From: Ancylostoma caninum
Taxonomy: Eukaryota; Nematoda; Chromadorea; Rhabditida; Ancylostomatidae
DNA length: 64,000 nucleotides
Assembly (NCBI GenBank): GCA_037903475.1
Contig: JBAJFG010000314.1
Coordinates: 1,426,001 to 1,490,000 of the forward strand
Direction of reading: 5' to 3'
This document shows positions 12,265 through 24,443 of this stretch, in pieces. Under the pieces are notes generated by a model. It saw only the letters and a program-made list of their open reading frames with translations. It searched no databases and had not been told where the DNA came from. How positions within the stretch are numbered: the first letter of the stretch is position 1; the number at the start of each line of letters is the position of its first letter. The translations under genes were made by a program, and so were the position numbers.

Positions 12265-12495
12265 TAGTGACGGGGTGCGGGTCATGATGAGGCAAAAGTG
12301 GGTGGGCGATGTGTCCGCGATTGGTTCAATGAAACTCTCGCTCCGCCCTTCAGGACGTACTCGCACTGATTCGCGCGCGATTTCATCATACTTGCCCATG
12401 CAAATCTGAGTGTGAGTGGGGACGAGTCGACGCCAAAGGGCGGGAAGGCGCCGCCCCATTTTGCCTCATCATGACCCACACCTCTAGCGACGACG
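12265..12495. mobile_element. Foldback MITE-like element (family with 3297-3535)
   Basis: Inverted ends GGTCATGATGAGGCAAAA (about 12279-12298) and TTTTGCCTCATCATGACC (about 12459-12478) surround an interior containing GCGATTGGTT, TTCGCGCGCGA and AGGGCGGGAAGG, matching the 3.3-kb copy in order. It has no coding capacity. Confidence 0.65.
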
Positions 12496-13507
12496 GCGGA
12501 GGGTACTATACTCCACGTGAACTACAGCGCCAGCCTAGCAGTCCTTGTCGAACAGACAGATGGATCGAGCGAGCGGTTTCATAGCAGACCCGCACCCGGA
12601 TTTACGTGACACTCTGTACAGAAGCTCTGAATCCCACACAGATAATTTCCAACCACGATGACCAAGAATGGATACAATGGAATTGTGGCTTTGTGTAGGT
12701 TGTTGCATACTGTCTTGTGCAGCTTGCGACGCTGATTTCAAATCTGTTTTCACCCTTATTGGATCTTGTCTCAGTAATGAGCTACGCCCGCTTTTCACAA
12801 AAGCATTTGACAAGGCTGTAAGAATGCGGGAGCACTAGTCAGCCAACCAGTTAGTTATGGAACAAACAAAAGTCTCTCGCTTTTCATGAACACGCTTAGC
12901 AAGTTTCAAGTATGGCCTGTTACATCATTTCTGGCAGGCTCTCTAGCCATATGGGTGTCGACTTGGATTGGCAGCTCAATTTCGTGCACTTCCTTCATAA
13001 GCATTACTAAGCAAAGCCATCATTTTCTTCCAGTGAATTAGTTCACGGAAAATTCAGGCATGGGAGTTGCAGGCCCTGAAAACTCCACTTTAGTGAACTA
13101 AAAAACTCCTGGAACTTTTTAAACTGAAATTTTGCCCAAGAAGGTTATTTGAGGTGCTGAAGACAAATCCATTTCGCACCGCAACCTCCATTTTAGTAGG
13201 ATGAAAATAGTAGAAAATGCCATATGACATGATAGTATTGAGAGTTAGGATCGGCCCTGAAACAATCCCTCTATATGAAAGATGTGAGAGGATTCCATGA
13301 GATAGTACACCAACTCAACTCTGAAAAAGTGGGGTTTTGGCACAAGTGGATGCGATATTCGCGCATAACACCTCAAATAACCTCCTCTGCAAAGTTTCGG
13401 CGAAAATAAATTGAAGTTGTTCATTCCTCCAAACTGGATTAGTGTCAAAATTTTCGTGATAGCTATTTTCGTGTTTAGCGTGCTCGAGGAGAAAAAAAAA
13501 AGGGTTG
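12496..13507. other. Intergenic with a dispersed repeat remnant
   Basis: No gene was found. The stretch 13080-13440 contains AAGGTTATTTGAGGTGCTGAA, AATCCCTCTATATGAAAG and ATGTGAGAGGATT, members of the family seen as an inverted pair at 34985-35475 and singly near 14880-14990 and 38920-39000. An A-rich tract precedes the element boundary at 13508. Confidence 0.5.
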
Positions 13508-13898
13508 AAGGCAGTGTGTCACCTCGTTTTCATGTCTGAGCTTTCACCAGATTCTGAATCTCACACTGAATCCAACGGTATACCAAAAAATATTACAAAA
13601 AGGTATTTAATCCCTATTTTTAAACGTTTTTCGGGACGGGGCTTGTAACAGTTTGTCGAACCGAGTGGACGCGTGAAGCCGTTGATCTCATTGATCGGAC
13701 ACGTCTAGATGTGTTGGCCAACACTGCGGACGTGGCGGGCAGCCAGCACATTCACGGACCGCTCCGCCCAAGTGGTCCGCGAACTGCACTTTCGGAACCT
13801 CTGAAAACGGGTTTTACGTCATTTTTATGAGCTTTGGCGTACATCTTTGGAATTAGCGTGACGAGGAGGTCTAGATTCTATTGCTCAGACAAATTCAT

Positions 13899-14070
13899 CG
13901 GGCAGGCCCCGGCCACTTCTCGTGCACCGGGCAAGCCCCGGCGCCTTGTTTTTGGGCGGAGTTTCGCAACGGGCAGGCCCCGGCCCATACGTTTAAATCT
14001 CGCGGTTATACCGGGCAGGCCGCGGCCCATATTTTTAAACTTGATAGTCATGCCGGGCAGGCCGCGCTAC
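13899..14070 (+). repeat. Left cluster of five GGGCAGGCC(C/G)CGG repeats
   Basis: Copies start near 13899, 13927, 13970, 14012 and 14053, all in direct orientation and spaced 28-43 bp; the second carries CAAGCC. They are followed by short AT-rich spacers such as CATACGTTTAAATC. The same motif recurs only at 24317-24443 as far as I could see in this window. The cluster lies 280 bp upstream of the transposase start and could overlap its promoter. Confidence 0.85.
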
Positions 14071-14353
14071 TTAGGAATGCGGCAATTTCGTTCATGTAGT
14101 TCACAGTGATTTCGTAATCATCAAAAAAAAAAGGTTTAAAAAGATCTCTGCAATAGGATTTCGTTTTAACGGTAGTTGTTTAGACTGTTACAAACGTGAT
14201 AGTAGTTGAGTAATCGTGTGGATAAATTGCTTTTCTCTTATTCATTCCCAATCGCTGCACGCTTTCACGCATTCTTTTTCTCCCTGCTGTCTCCGCAACT
14301 GTCGTCCATTGTGAAATGCACCATAATAACCATCTGTCGTTTAGGCGCCTGTG

Positions 14354-17300
14354 ATGTCCGGTTGGAGAATTAAGCGCTGTACAATTCGGGACGACACATG
14401 TGCGCCAGCTAAGAAAATAGGATTACGAGCTTATTCAGGTAATTACAGACTGATGGGCAGGGCAATGGATGTGAAGTATAAGTATTGGCAACAATTTTGA
14501 TGTATTTAGAGCAATTTGAGAAGACAGTGCGGACGGGCAATGCATCGCAGCAAACGGCAGAACCGCTTGGCTCGAATTTCGTCGAAAATGTGGTGGATCA
14601 TGCATCAGGTATGTTGCAATGGAACTATAGGTTAACGGTGAGGATTATCACTATTGGTGGAATTTCTAGTATGACTGGTATTGAATAATTCTAGATTGTG
14701 AGCGCTATGACGAAAATGAGGAAATGGAAGAGGAGGAGCAGAGCGATGAGGATTCTCTTAGTTTTCTGGATGGAAGCAATCAGGAATATCTATGCGGTGA
14801 AACTGATGCAAGCAGTACTAGGATGCGTGAGTTGGAAAAAGCAAATATAAGCTTTTTTTTGCAAAATTTCACATCCGGTGCCAAGTAACTTTAGAGTTTT
14901 GAACAGGAACTGTGTATAGTAGGTCATTTGAGTTGCTGAACACGAATTCCATCTCCATTTTGTAAGGTAACCCAACTATTGTGTTGTAACGGAGTGAGGC
15001 CTACTATATATAATCAAGGTAATTCACAAAAATCATCCAAATTTCGTACATGCAAACACGTCCAAGTTCAGCTCATCTTTGAAATCTCTTGGAAAAAGGA
15101 AAAAGTGCATGTAGAGGTTTTTGAAAAAGCTAGTCACGAATATTATCAACGTTTTGCATTATAATTTCGATTTCGTTGATTTTCTCCAAGTTTTACACCG
15201 TACGGAGGTGTGTTTCGAAATTTACTAGAGTTTTCCTCAAGTAGTTGCTCTTTTTCTTGCAATTATTTGTTATCAGCACCCTCATAATCTTCCGCATTAC
15301 AAGGTTTTGTTTGAAATTGAAGGGATTGTGTGAAGTAGAGCGTTGTCTTATGCCTGGTGACCCCACGGAAATGATACCATGATGTAAATTGAATGGTATG
15401 CTTGTGTTCAGGAGCTCCAATAACCTCACTACGGAGGGTGTAACGACGCGAAAGTGTATCATCTTTTTTGTTGAAAAATATGCGGCCACGGATGTGGAAT
15501 AGGTCCCGTTTTTGATAGTTTATTTGATGGTTTACTTTGTTTTTTTTTTCATTCTTTTCGCTGTTTTCTTTGTTCATTCATGTTTTCATCCTTTATTCTA
15601 CATTTTCACATTTTTGATATTGTGTGGATTACCCCGCATTGCATGTTCACTTTAACAAAACGACTGTTGGAAACACATGCAAAATACTTGAAATGAAAAG
15701 AAACTTTTGAAAACACTCTAACTGGATAACAACTACTCAAATGTATCCGTGACCGTTTAGCTGTTGAAGACCGCATATTATTGTACTCATTTAGCTGTTG
15801 AAGACCGCATATTATTCTACTCAATGTACGTTAACCATTTCGGACTTTCCGATGAGGAAATTAAGAGAATGGAACAACTAATGGAGGTCCTGTACGGGTT
15901 TCCCCCGCGAACATCGGTGCGCCTTTGTTTTGACTTTCGGCGCTTTTACCAGCAAAGAATTTGTGTTCAGTTCGCTGCTGACGTCAGCAATTTCAATAAA
16001 CGTTTACTGGAGCCGTACTGCACTCGCAGAACATTGCTCTGCAACGGATGTGATTCTACATTGTCTGGTATTAGGGACGTTTGTCGCAATTCAGAGTGTG
16101 CTCTTTACATGTGGGTGAAATAAGTAGTGGTAGATCCGCCACATCTGTTCAGTATTCGGAACGTTGTCTGTTTTGGGAAGAACCTGAAGCGAACAAAGGA
16201 GCTGCAGCGAGCAGAAGTTTTCGTGATTAGTGTTATTCCACAGTTGTCTGACATCCTTCCTGGCAAGATTCGAGACATTATAGAGTTACATCGCAGTATT
16301 CACGAAGAGAGGGTAGGTTCGATGTTCACTTACATCTAGGTAGGGGCACTCTTGACCTACATAATGGTGTTTAGAGTGGATTAGGAACCAGTGGAGAGAA
16401 CAGGAGCGACTTGAGACATTTTGACGGTTTTTACGACGGGATCGAGTCTGCGGTTGAGTTCCAAGCTTCTGAAATCAATGTCCTACTGAGCGTTTCTTTG
16501 GATGGTTTCGTTCCTCGGCGATTATCCACGTATGTGGGCGGTATCTTGGTTCCTTTTGCGTTATCGCACAAGTCAGCTATTAATTAAGTCGCAACGTCTG
16601 GCCGCTTTATCTGAGGATTGACGACTTACCAAGCAAAGAAGCAAACAAATACGTCAACTCTATGATCGCAGGTGTTGCGTACATCCAAAAGAAGCCAACT
16701 TCCATTATATGCGAGGCTTTATTTAGCAGGTACTATCTTGAATGACTTGTTGGAACATTGCTGCAATGACAGTACCAAGTGTTAGGCTGGAGAGAGAAAT
16801 GATGGAGCTGTCCAATGATCCTATCGCTATTGAAGTTGATGGCATTGTGTGGAAAGTTAGGATGAAACTCCATCGCGGTGTGGTTGATATGGACGTAAGT
16901 AGCGTGGTTGCTGCCGGCTTACTCCGTAACTCGTCTTCTTTGCCTCAGGCACAGAAAGCGATGTTCGGCCTTCCGAGGTGGAATTCGGCTCAAGGTTGTG
17001 CGAAATGTCTTATAGAAGGGACACAATTAGGACGACGACGAGTATAGATTGTCGGTGAAGGCGAAACACCCAGATTGAGAAGCCGTGACTCTTACATGGA
17101 GGATGGAAGGGCTGGACGAAACGGAATTCCCAGTTTGGTTACTTTCTAGCCGTTCATTGAGATTTGTTCTCAAGCCTCTGTCTTAGAAGAGACACCCCTG
17201 ATGCGGTTGATGTGCCCGCGAGACTTCCCTGCTGACGCTCTCCATGTTTGTTCAGAGGGAGTGACTCGGGATAGATTGCGTGGTGAGAGTGTTAAGAGTT

Positions 17301-18805
17301 TTTCTTACCACACTACTCTCGTAAAGATTTCTCGTCTTGCAGATCTGTTCAGCAGCAAATCCATGTTCCCACATCTGAGATTAAAAAAGGAAGGACTAGA
17401 AACTTTGAGGAGAGCGCTGCAAGGGTTCTCATCGCATACTTCTCAAGTCGGTGATAGGGTCTTTAGAGGACCTTTCATCCTGTAAGGCAGCAGAAACAGA
17501 TGCGGTTAGTATTATAATTCATTGTAATAGGCGTAGTGAGATCACTGTCGTGAGACCTTCTATCTTTCAGTTGGCTTTTGTGGCGTTCCCATTGGCGGCC
17601 GCTTTAACTTTGATCCCCTCTCCCATTGCTGCCGCTTCTCTACTAGGTTATTGGTTATGCATACGAGTGATCGAGAAGACATCGACTCTGACTGAAGGCA
17701 CAATCCAAAAGGCGCAAACCCTCGCGCGCCTTTCCAAGTCTTTATGGTCCACGCTTGCACCGGAAACCTTCACGATGAAGACGCATGTAAGTGGATGAGC
17801 TCGTTAGAAGTAATGCGGATGAAAATCAATGTGCACAATTTTTCTGGTTTTCTTCGACCACGCAATGGAGGAAGACATCGGAAGGATCGGCACTCCATAC
17901 CACTGGTCATCGGCTCCTTTCGAGAGCCTCCATAGACGACTTCAGATCGGTGTCGATCAGTCAACAACGAATAGCAGCACGGCGCTAGTGGAGAAGTAGG
18001 CTCAGCAACAAGAATAGTAGTAACTTCAATGTGATCCCATGTGACTTAGGTACCTTCTGTCAAAAAAATTATATTCTATGATAAACGACCGCTGCTCAAT
18101 CGGCAGTTGTAGCCCGATGGTTGCGATGAAAGAAAAAATTGAAAACGACCATAGGAAGAGGTGATTACTTCTTATTTACTGGGGCTAAACTTTTGCAAGT
18201 TTATGATTTTTGTAGAATTCCTGTCGAATTTACCGTCGATTCTTCAATATACATACCAGAAAACAGCCGTGTCGAATTGGAGAACCTTGTTGAGTCACAA
18301 AAGGGATGGGTTAGCCGAACAGGAGATGAAGCATAGTAAGCTTTATGTTATCAAGGACACCTTGTAGAGATATGGATCTGCTCTCAACTCTTTCAGTTCG
18401 AGGCTAGTAATTGATGGGACGGTTTATTCATCCCACTTGTATTGGAGACGTTCTATTCACACAAGGCAGGATCTGGTGGTTCTACGGGGAGTAGACTATG
18501 GAGAACGCGTGGATGCATTTGGATCAGTGCTCTTGTTTCTCTATACTCGGAGAAGAAATAGCGTGCGGGTGGTCGTAGAGGAGTACAGCATTTGTTGCCC
18601 TTTTACTCATCTTGAAGATTTGGTTAATCACTCTCCCGACCAGAACAGGCACAAAGCGCTTTCGCTCATGCGTTTTGTTAGGTCTTGCAACAAATTCTTT
18701 TTTCAAGTAACTTCAAGCGTGACCAGAACGCACTCAGCCTGCTTGATTGAGGAACCCGCAACTTTGACTCAAATTGATGGCAATACCTTTGTTTCGGTGC
18801 TATGA
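14354..18805 (+). pseudogene. TNP2/CACTA (EnSpm)-like transposase, decayed
   Basis: Exons with matching phase are 14354-14438 (MSGWRIKRCTIRDD), 14510-14608, 14695-14826 (very acidic) and 15795-16312, which holds a CNGC...C...C zinc-binding-like cluster and VISVIPQLSDIL. Later segments carry LYLRIDDLPSKEANKYVNSM (about 16600), KPTSIICEALF, GCAKCLIEGTQ (about 16995), DFPADALHVC (about 17225) and a C-terminal block VIDGTVYSSHLYWRR ... GVDYGERVDAFG ending at 18805. The order and spacing (zinc motif, LPQL, LRIEDLP, GCxxCxxEG, FPxDxxH) are those of nematode transposase-domain proteins related to plant TNP2. In-frame stops at 16121 (TAA) and about 17046 (TAG, where W is expected), plus gaps between 17480 and 18130, show it is inactive as read. 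The family call is from memory of its motifs. Confidence 0.6.
15756..15823 (+). repeat. 34-bp tandem duplication of a 3' splice site
   Basis: TTTAGCTGTTGAAGACCGC...TACTCA occurs twice, at 15756-15789 and 15790-15823, with one G/C difference. Each copy contains the TTTAG acceptor of the transposase exon. Only the second acceptor keeps the frame open; using the first places a TGA in frame after 13 codons. Confidence 0.85.
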
Positions 18806-18963
18806 GGATAGTAATAAAGGTCTTTCTATTCACCGTTGTTTTCCTTCGTGAGGTCTTATTCCGCACTACTTCCTAACCGTTGTCGTTCACTGCATTCACT
18901 TTGCGTTGACCTCGATGATTACTTTCTGCTTCCGTTCCGCCACAACCAGCTCGAAAACCCTCG

Positions 18964-21900
18964 ATGACAGTTGTTAGAAGAACCTCCTCACACAACAGAG
19001 TGCCGCTGTGAGTACGCAATCTGATTTTCCTACTGACGCTATACCCCCTCCCACCCATGTTCTACAAGTGCGTGCTTCAGAGCCCCAAGACTGGATGAAA
19101 ATCATAATGTCAATGTCCAGCTTCACCATGACCACGAAATTCCGATTGAAAGAGAGCAAGAAGCTCCTTACGGTTAGTAGCATTTCTAGACGGAAGGTTG
19201 AACGTAGAGGTTCTCTCAGAGATTACTTTCACTCTAGGCAACATCTACTATCGCCCCGAATTCGATGTCGAACTTGATAGAGAAGTACCGGTAAATCCAG
19301 CGGACACATTGTACTCTTGCGTGAGCAATGGGAGGATGGATATGTACAGGGCCGGTTCTTTACTTGATGAGCTCAAAAACACCAACAGGTTTAACGATAT
19401 CGTATACCAGGTTTGTTTACTTCCGCTCAATTTATATCCTTCCTTGATTTCCTCAGTCCGTAAAAATGGCTTCCGTTAGGAGTTCGTGGATTCGGAAGTG
19501 GCAGCCAACGTCCAAACCTTCGACTACGATGAACTTGAACGTTCGCCGCTGAGAAATTTTTCCAATCTGGTTCAGTTCATGAGGATTAGCCATTTTGCTG
19601 CTCGCCTCAGGGTAGCTACTTTCTTGGCGAGAGTGTTTCTAACACTTCATTCATTATTAGTTTGATCTAGGACGACATCCGAGATGCAAGAGTTAACCGA
19701 ATGCAGAGGGATTTCGAAACTAAAATGGGGCCTGACGACTGCGCAGTCGCACAAGACATGTCATCATCAGTCTGTCAAGATAACCTGATAAGAAAGTCAT
19801 GGATGCTAGAAGGCCCTCCCCCTTTTGTAACTGTGAGTGTTCACAAACTCTTAAAGGCAGCAGGAGCTGAAATCCTCGACTTCGAGCTGAGCTGTGGGTG
19901 ATGAAGTACAGACTCAGCACATCATAAATGTGAAACGAACACAGACAATGATGGCTTACCTGCAGAGAAAATGGAACATTCGTCGCGAACACGCCTGGCC
20001 GTGTTCGCGCGCGGACGAGTTTTCCCCGGCGCAAAAGCCATTGCGGTGCGTGGTTTGGCGCAAAGGGAAAACGAAATGCATTCAATTCACAGGGTTTCAT
20101 GGCGGGACTCGGCCAAAACCACGCGCCGCAATGGCTTTCGCGCCGGGGAAAACTCGTCCGCGCACGAACACGGCCAGGCGTGTTCACGACGAATGTTCCA
20201 TTTTCTCTGCAGGTAAGCCATCATTGTCTGTGTTCGTTTCACATTTATGATGTGCTGAGTCTGTACTTCACCACCCGCAGCTCAGCTCAGAGTCGAGAAT
20301 TTCAGCTCCTGCTGCCTTTAAATGCAAGTCTAGAGCCGTTGTAGGTCACCAGTACTCACACCTCGTTTAGGTAGACCTGGTTGATCTGACTTCCCTATGG
20401 CAAGGAAGGAAAAACGACCAGCCCTTGCAAAAAATAACATCATTGTTCCGCTACATCTTCATGAGGGTTAGTTATGTTTGGCTCTGAACCCAACTTTTAC
20501 ACGAGTAAGTTACTCAATCTTAGCTCATCAAGAAATACTCCAGATAACTGATCCACCAAAAAAGATTCAAGAGTTTTCGGTAAGGATCAATAATAGAGGT
20601 GCCAACAAGGACGAAAACTTTGAAAATCTTCCCCATATCGTCGAAAGAACCCTACTAGGTATGTTGCATTATTTATATTTGGGTGATATAAATCAATTGA
20701 CAGACTTAATTATTGCAGAATTTGCTGAGGACATGCATGGACTCGGCCATGCGCTTGTGAAGACCTCAACTGCACCAGATGAGACGGAGAGGTGGTGATT
20801 CCCCATCTTATGTGCAGTTTCTTAAAAGAATAAGTTTTCCAATTAAACTCGACTTCTGCTCTACGTTCTTTTCTTATGAGCCATCCCCTCAGATGGTAGT
20901 CGAACACTGGTTCTCTAAGTTTTGTGGTTTAAAAATGCTTGCTTAGTTCTCCTATACATTTCAGTTTCTTTGTGAAGCTCGGGAAGGACCTCGACGAGAG
21001 GTTAAGCGCTCTTGAGGCGCTCCGAAAGAGGCGGCGCATGATTCGCCCGAAGTTGTATAGGGCGCTGCAAAAGTCCTTCTTATTTCTTCTTTACAAATCA
21101 CCTTCACCTTGATCACCTTGACTCCCGTTGATCTTCGGATGTACCGAGCGGGCGCCAGCAATCCTTCCATTTGTCCCTCTCGCGAGCCAGAGTTGTCCAG
21201 TGAATTCTGTCCGTTCGAGGGACACGAAGAGCATTATATCTTTCCTTGAAGGACTTCGTGAAGAAGTCTGACCATCGGGTCGGTGGTCTTCCTGTCGTGC
21301 GCTTAACGTCCCGTGGAGTCCAGTCGCTGACGGCTCTTGTCCAACGGTGGTCGTTAAGACGCATCACGTGTCCGGCCCACCTGATCTTACTCAACTTGGC
21401 GTAAGCGGCAGCGTCCCTGATCTTCGACTGTTCACGAAGGGTGGAACTCCGTATTCCAGCCCTCACTTGTGTGAGGCGGGTTATTCCTAGCATCACCCTC
21501 TCGATGGAGCGTTCGATGACGTTGACCGCATTCTCATCCTGCTTGCGTAACGCCCAGGTTTCCGAGGCGTACGTCAAAGCAGGGAGAACCGTTGTATTGA
21601 AGAGGTGGGCACGGAGCCTGGTGTTCTTCGTCTTCTTCACTACGTCCTCGATGCTCTTGTAGGCTCCCCAAGCCGCTCGCTTCCTCCTGCCCAGCTCTGG
21701 AGCGAGATCGTTCATCATGTTGACTTCCCGACCTAGATATACGTAGCTGGAGCATTCGGATATGGTCGTTCCGTTGAGCGAGTATGGGGCATCCGGGACC
21801 CATCCGTTCCTCATGAACATCGTCTTCGTCAGGTTCAGTTGGAGACCGATCTTTCCACACGCGTCGTCAAAGTCGGCCAGCATCCGTTCCGCTTCGCCGA

Positions 21901-24115
21901 TAGTTGGTGTTATAAGGACGATGTCGTCAGCGAAGCGAAGGTGGTTAAGTCGCCGGCCATCAACTTGCACTCCCATGCAATCCCATTCCAGTCTTCGCAT
22001 GACGTCTTCGAGAGTGGCGCTGAATAGTTTTGGCGACACGGTGTCGCCTTGTCGAACCCCTCTCTTGACGTCGATAGTGATGTCGTCGTAGAATGGAGAA
22101 ATCCTGGTCGTGAAGTTGCTATAGAGCTCACGAAATATCTTGATGTACTGAGTAGGTATGCCCTGGTTGCCCAGGGCTTTGATGACCGCCTCTGTCTCCA
22201 CAGAGTCGAAGGCTTTCTTCAAATCGATGAACGTGAGACAGAGAGGCATCTTATACTCTCGCGATACTTCAATGAGTCTAGTGACCGTGTGTATGTGATC
22301 GATCGTACTGAATCCTTTTCGAAACCCTGCTTGCTCGCACGGCTGTCCTTCATCTAATGTCCTTTCGATCCTATTTAGAATCACTCGAGTGAAAAGCTTG
22401 TAGATGACGGACAACAGACAGATGGGGCGATAATTGCCGATGTCCTGTGGGTCTCCCTTCTTGTACAGCAGCACGGTCCTGCTGGTCTTCCATTGGTTCG
22501 GTACCTTGCATTCCGACAGGTACCGCGTGAAGAGCCTAGCCAAGGTGGTGATAAGAACTGGCGGTAGGTTCTTCAGATGTTCCGGTCGAATCCTGTCGGG
22601 GCCCGGTGCTGTACGATTCTTCACCGACTTGATGGCATGTCGGACTTCGGAAGGGAGAACTGATGGGACAACGTATTCATCCTCCCTTGGGTGATATTGG
22701 GGGAGATGGACGTGGCTATCGAAGAGATCCGAGTAGAAGTCGTGGATGACCTTCTCCATTACCCGTCTTGATGAAGAAATTGTTCCTTCTGGGCGCCGGA
22801 GGGCGGTCATCTTGGTCTTACGATTGGCGAAGTCACGGCGGGCGTTGCGAATGCTTCTTCCTGCCTCTGCGGCTTCGGCCAATACTGCTGCTCGTCTCTC
22901 TTTAAGGTCTTCTTTTATCGCTTCTCTGCACCGTTTTGCGAGCTCGGACGTCAGTTGGTAGTTGCCTGCGGCTCTCGCGACTCCGCGCTGGCGTATCAGC
23001 TCGAGGGTCTCGTAAGACAGTCGTCTTTTGGTGGATCTTGAGCCCTCGGCTCTCCTTGCGCTGTCGCAGAGATGTTGAACAAGCCGATCGTATTCTTCGT
23101 CGATGTTGTCGACAACGGCATCTTCCCAAAAGCCGGCTAACGAAGTGAAGAGATCCCAATTGATGACGGATTTGGGAGCCCTCTTCTTGAACTTCGCGGC
23201 TTTCTCTCCTTTGCGCGAGAAGAAGAATCTTGCACGAAGGAGGCGATGGTCTGATCCGGTGTAGAACTTCGGTACAACACCGACGTCGGTCAGGCAGAAC
23301 CTTCGATTGACGATGATGTGGTCAATTTCATTATGGTACTCTCCACCGGGTGACTCCCACGTCCACCGTAGGGAGGTTGGCTTCTGAAACTGTGAGTTAC
23401 CATGGATGGTCTTCGTCGTCATGATGAACTCAGACAGCCTCTCTCCCCTCTCTCTGTTCGTTCCACTGTAGGCCGTGGGTACCGATGTGAAGTTCCTCAG
23501 GCGTTCTCCTAGGGCCAATCTTGGCGTTGAAGTCGCCAACAATGACCTTGTAGAAAGTGTGGTCTTCCCTGTAGAACTTCTCCAAGTCCACGTAGAAGGC
23601 CTCGATTTCTTCATCGTCGTAGCTGGATGTTGGAGCATAGGCGACGAAGATTGTCAAGGCCGGCATTGATCCACATCTTCTCAGTCGCAAACGTCCGATT
23701 CGGGTTGTTAGCTGTTCGAACGAATCGATGTTCATGGCCAAGTTCGTGTTGACGAGGACACCGACTCCACCAACTCCTCTACTGTCGTAGGTTCCAAGGA
23801 ACAGTTCTTCTCCAGTGTCGAAGGTGGCGTCTTCGGTAGTATAGTGGTGAGTATCCGCGTCTGTCTTTACAAATACCTCCTAAATATCTGTTGTTTCAGG
23901 CGAGATGTGCGGGCATACCAGTATGAAGAAGACGCCACCGCCAAAGTTTTTCGGTGGATACCTAATGACGTGAGTCCTCATTTTCGTCTCTCATGTTTGC
24001 CACAATTTCTATTTACTTTTTTTTTCAGCGCAAGGCCAGAAAACACCGTGTGGGGGGCAGCGAAGGAGGCGCGAACGAGGAGGAATACATCGATGTCGAA
24101 GGGGACGCCTTCTGA
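18964..24115 (+). CDS. Ten-exon gene of unknown function, interrupted by RTE in its last large intron
   Basis: Phase-consistent exons are 18964-19007, 19081-19172, 19190-19410, 19480-19611, 19671-19832, 20371-20466, 20544-20658, 20719-20791, 23900-23969 and 24029-24115, giving 363 residues. Recognisable stretches are ITFTLGNIYYRPEFDVELD, VQTFDYDELERSPLRNFSNL, RDARVNRMQRDFETKMG, FENLPHIVERTLLEF and an acidic C terminus NEEEYIDVEGDAF. The weak point is the 17-base gap 19173-19189, too short for an intron, so the first two exons may be wrong or the gene damaged there. There is no signal peptide or membrane segment. I recognise no family. Intron 5 holds a TTAA-flanked foldback element and intron 8 (3.1 kb) an antisense RTE. 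Its position between transposase and right-end repeats suggests a second transposon gene (inference), but a host gene is possible. Confidence 0.55.
19855..20317. mobile_element. TTAA-flanked foldback MITE
   Basis: TTAA at 19851-19854 and 20318-20321 encloses ends AGGCAGCAGGAGCTGAAAT and ATTTCAGCTCCTGCTGCCT. Arms of about 215 bp are inverted copies, sharing GTACAGACTCAGCACATCAT, AACATTCGTCGCGAACACGC and GCAATGG on each side of a 40-bp loop. TTAA targets are typical of piggyBac-class elements. A partial relative, with ATTTATAATGTGCTGA and CTCAGCTCAG, starts near 33785. Confidence 0.85.
20960..23853 (-). mobile_element. RTE-clade non-LTR retrotransposon, 5'-truncated, antisense in an intron
   Basis: The element reads on the minus strand from about 23853 (5' truncation inside the endonuclease, frame HHYTTEDATFDTGEELFLG) to a short tail. 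After the ORF the strand carries GGTGATCAAGGTGAAGGTGA, like the short 3' tandem repeats of RTE elements, then about 130 bp of GC-rich untranslated sequence to about 20960. There is no poly(A). It sits wholly in intron 8 of the 18964-24115 gene. The 3' boundary is approximate. Confidence 0.85.
21113..23850 (-). pseudogene. RTE endonuclease-reverse transcriptase, one frameshift
   Basis: The apurinic-like endonuclease domain shows YDSRGVGGVGVLVN, FVAYAPTS, VIVGDFNAKIG (Asp/Asn catalytic), NEIDHIIVNRR and TGSDHRLLRARF (terminal His). The reverse transcriptase shows NRTAPGPDRIRPEHLK, NYRPICLLSVIYKLF, TFIDLKKAFDSVE, GVRQGDTVSPKLFS and the catalytic LRFADDIVLI (near 21910-21940). A C-terminal RWAGHVMR block follows. 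The frame changes near 23440-23460: the upstream part, including FNAKIG, is in one frame and everything from ERLSEFIMTTKT on is in another, so a single-base indel breaks an otherwise open polyprotein of at least 900 residues. The N terminus is missing. The low number of lesions indicates a recent insertion. Confidence 0.9.
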
Positions 24116-24316
24116 AGCCGATGACGGACCAAGATTCTTTCTACTCAGACTCAAGATTCGAAATTATTGAAGAGTAGTATAGTCAATTTGCTGCATGATT
24201 ATGAAGAATGAAATAATAAATTTCTGTTGCTTATTGTTCTTGTTTTTGTTCTTTTTTGGTTCAAAAACCATGATGATGCATTGCAGAGGTTTCGCTCGAT
24301 GCGTTATGTGCGTTAC

Positions 24317-24443
24317 CGGGCAGGCCGAGCACTAATTTCCGGGCAGGCCGCGCGCTTGCAACGGGCAGGCCGCGTGCTTACACCGGGCAGGCCCCGTAAG
24401 GGGTCGCCGCCTGCCCGGTGTTTAGTGCGCGGCCTGCCCGGTG
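24317..24443 (+). repeat. Right cluster of GGGCAGGCC repeats, direct and inverted
   Basis: Four direct copies (near 24317, 24339, 24362, 24383) are followed by two inverted copies GCCTGCCCGG (near 24408 and 24431). The motif matches 13899-14070. The cluster begins 200 bp after the stop codon at 24115 and ends 50 bp before the inverted terminus at 24494. Confidence 0.85.

Noticed and set aside
21434..22694. Several plus-strand open frames of 60-110 codons
   Set aside because: They are antisense shadows of the RTE reverse transcriptase.
13899..24443. CRISPR-like array from the GGGCAGGCC clusters
   Set aside because: The repeats are only 9-13 bp with irregular spacing, in a eukaryotic genome. 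They fit subterminal transposon repeats better.
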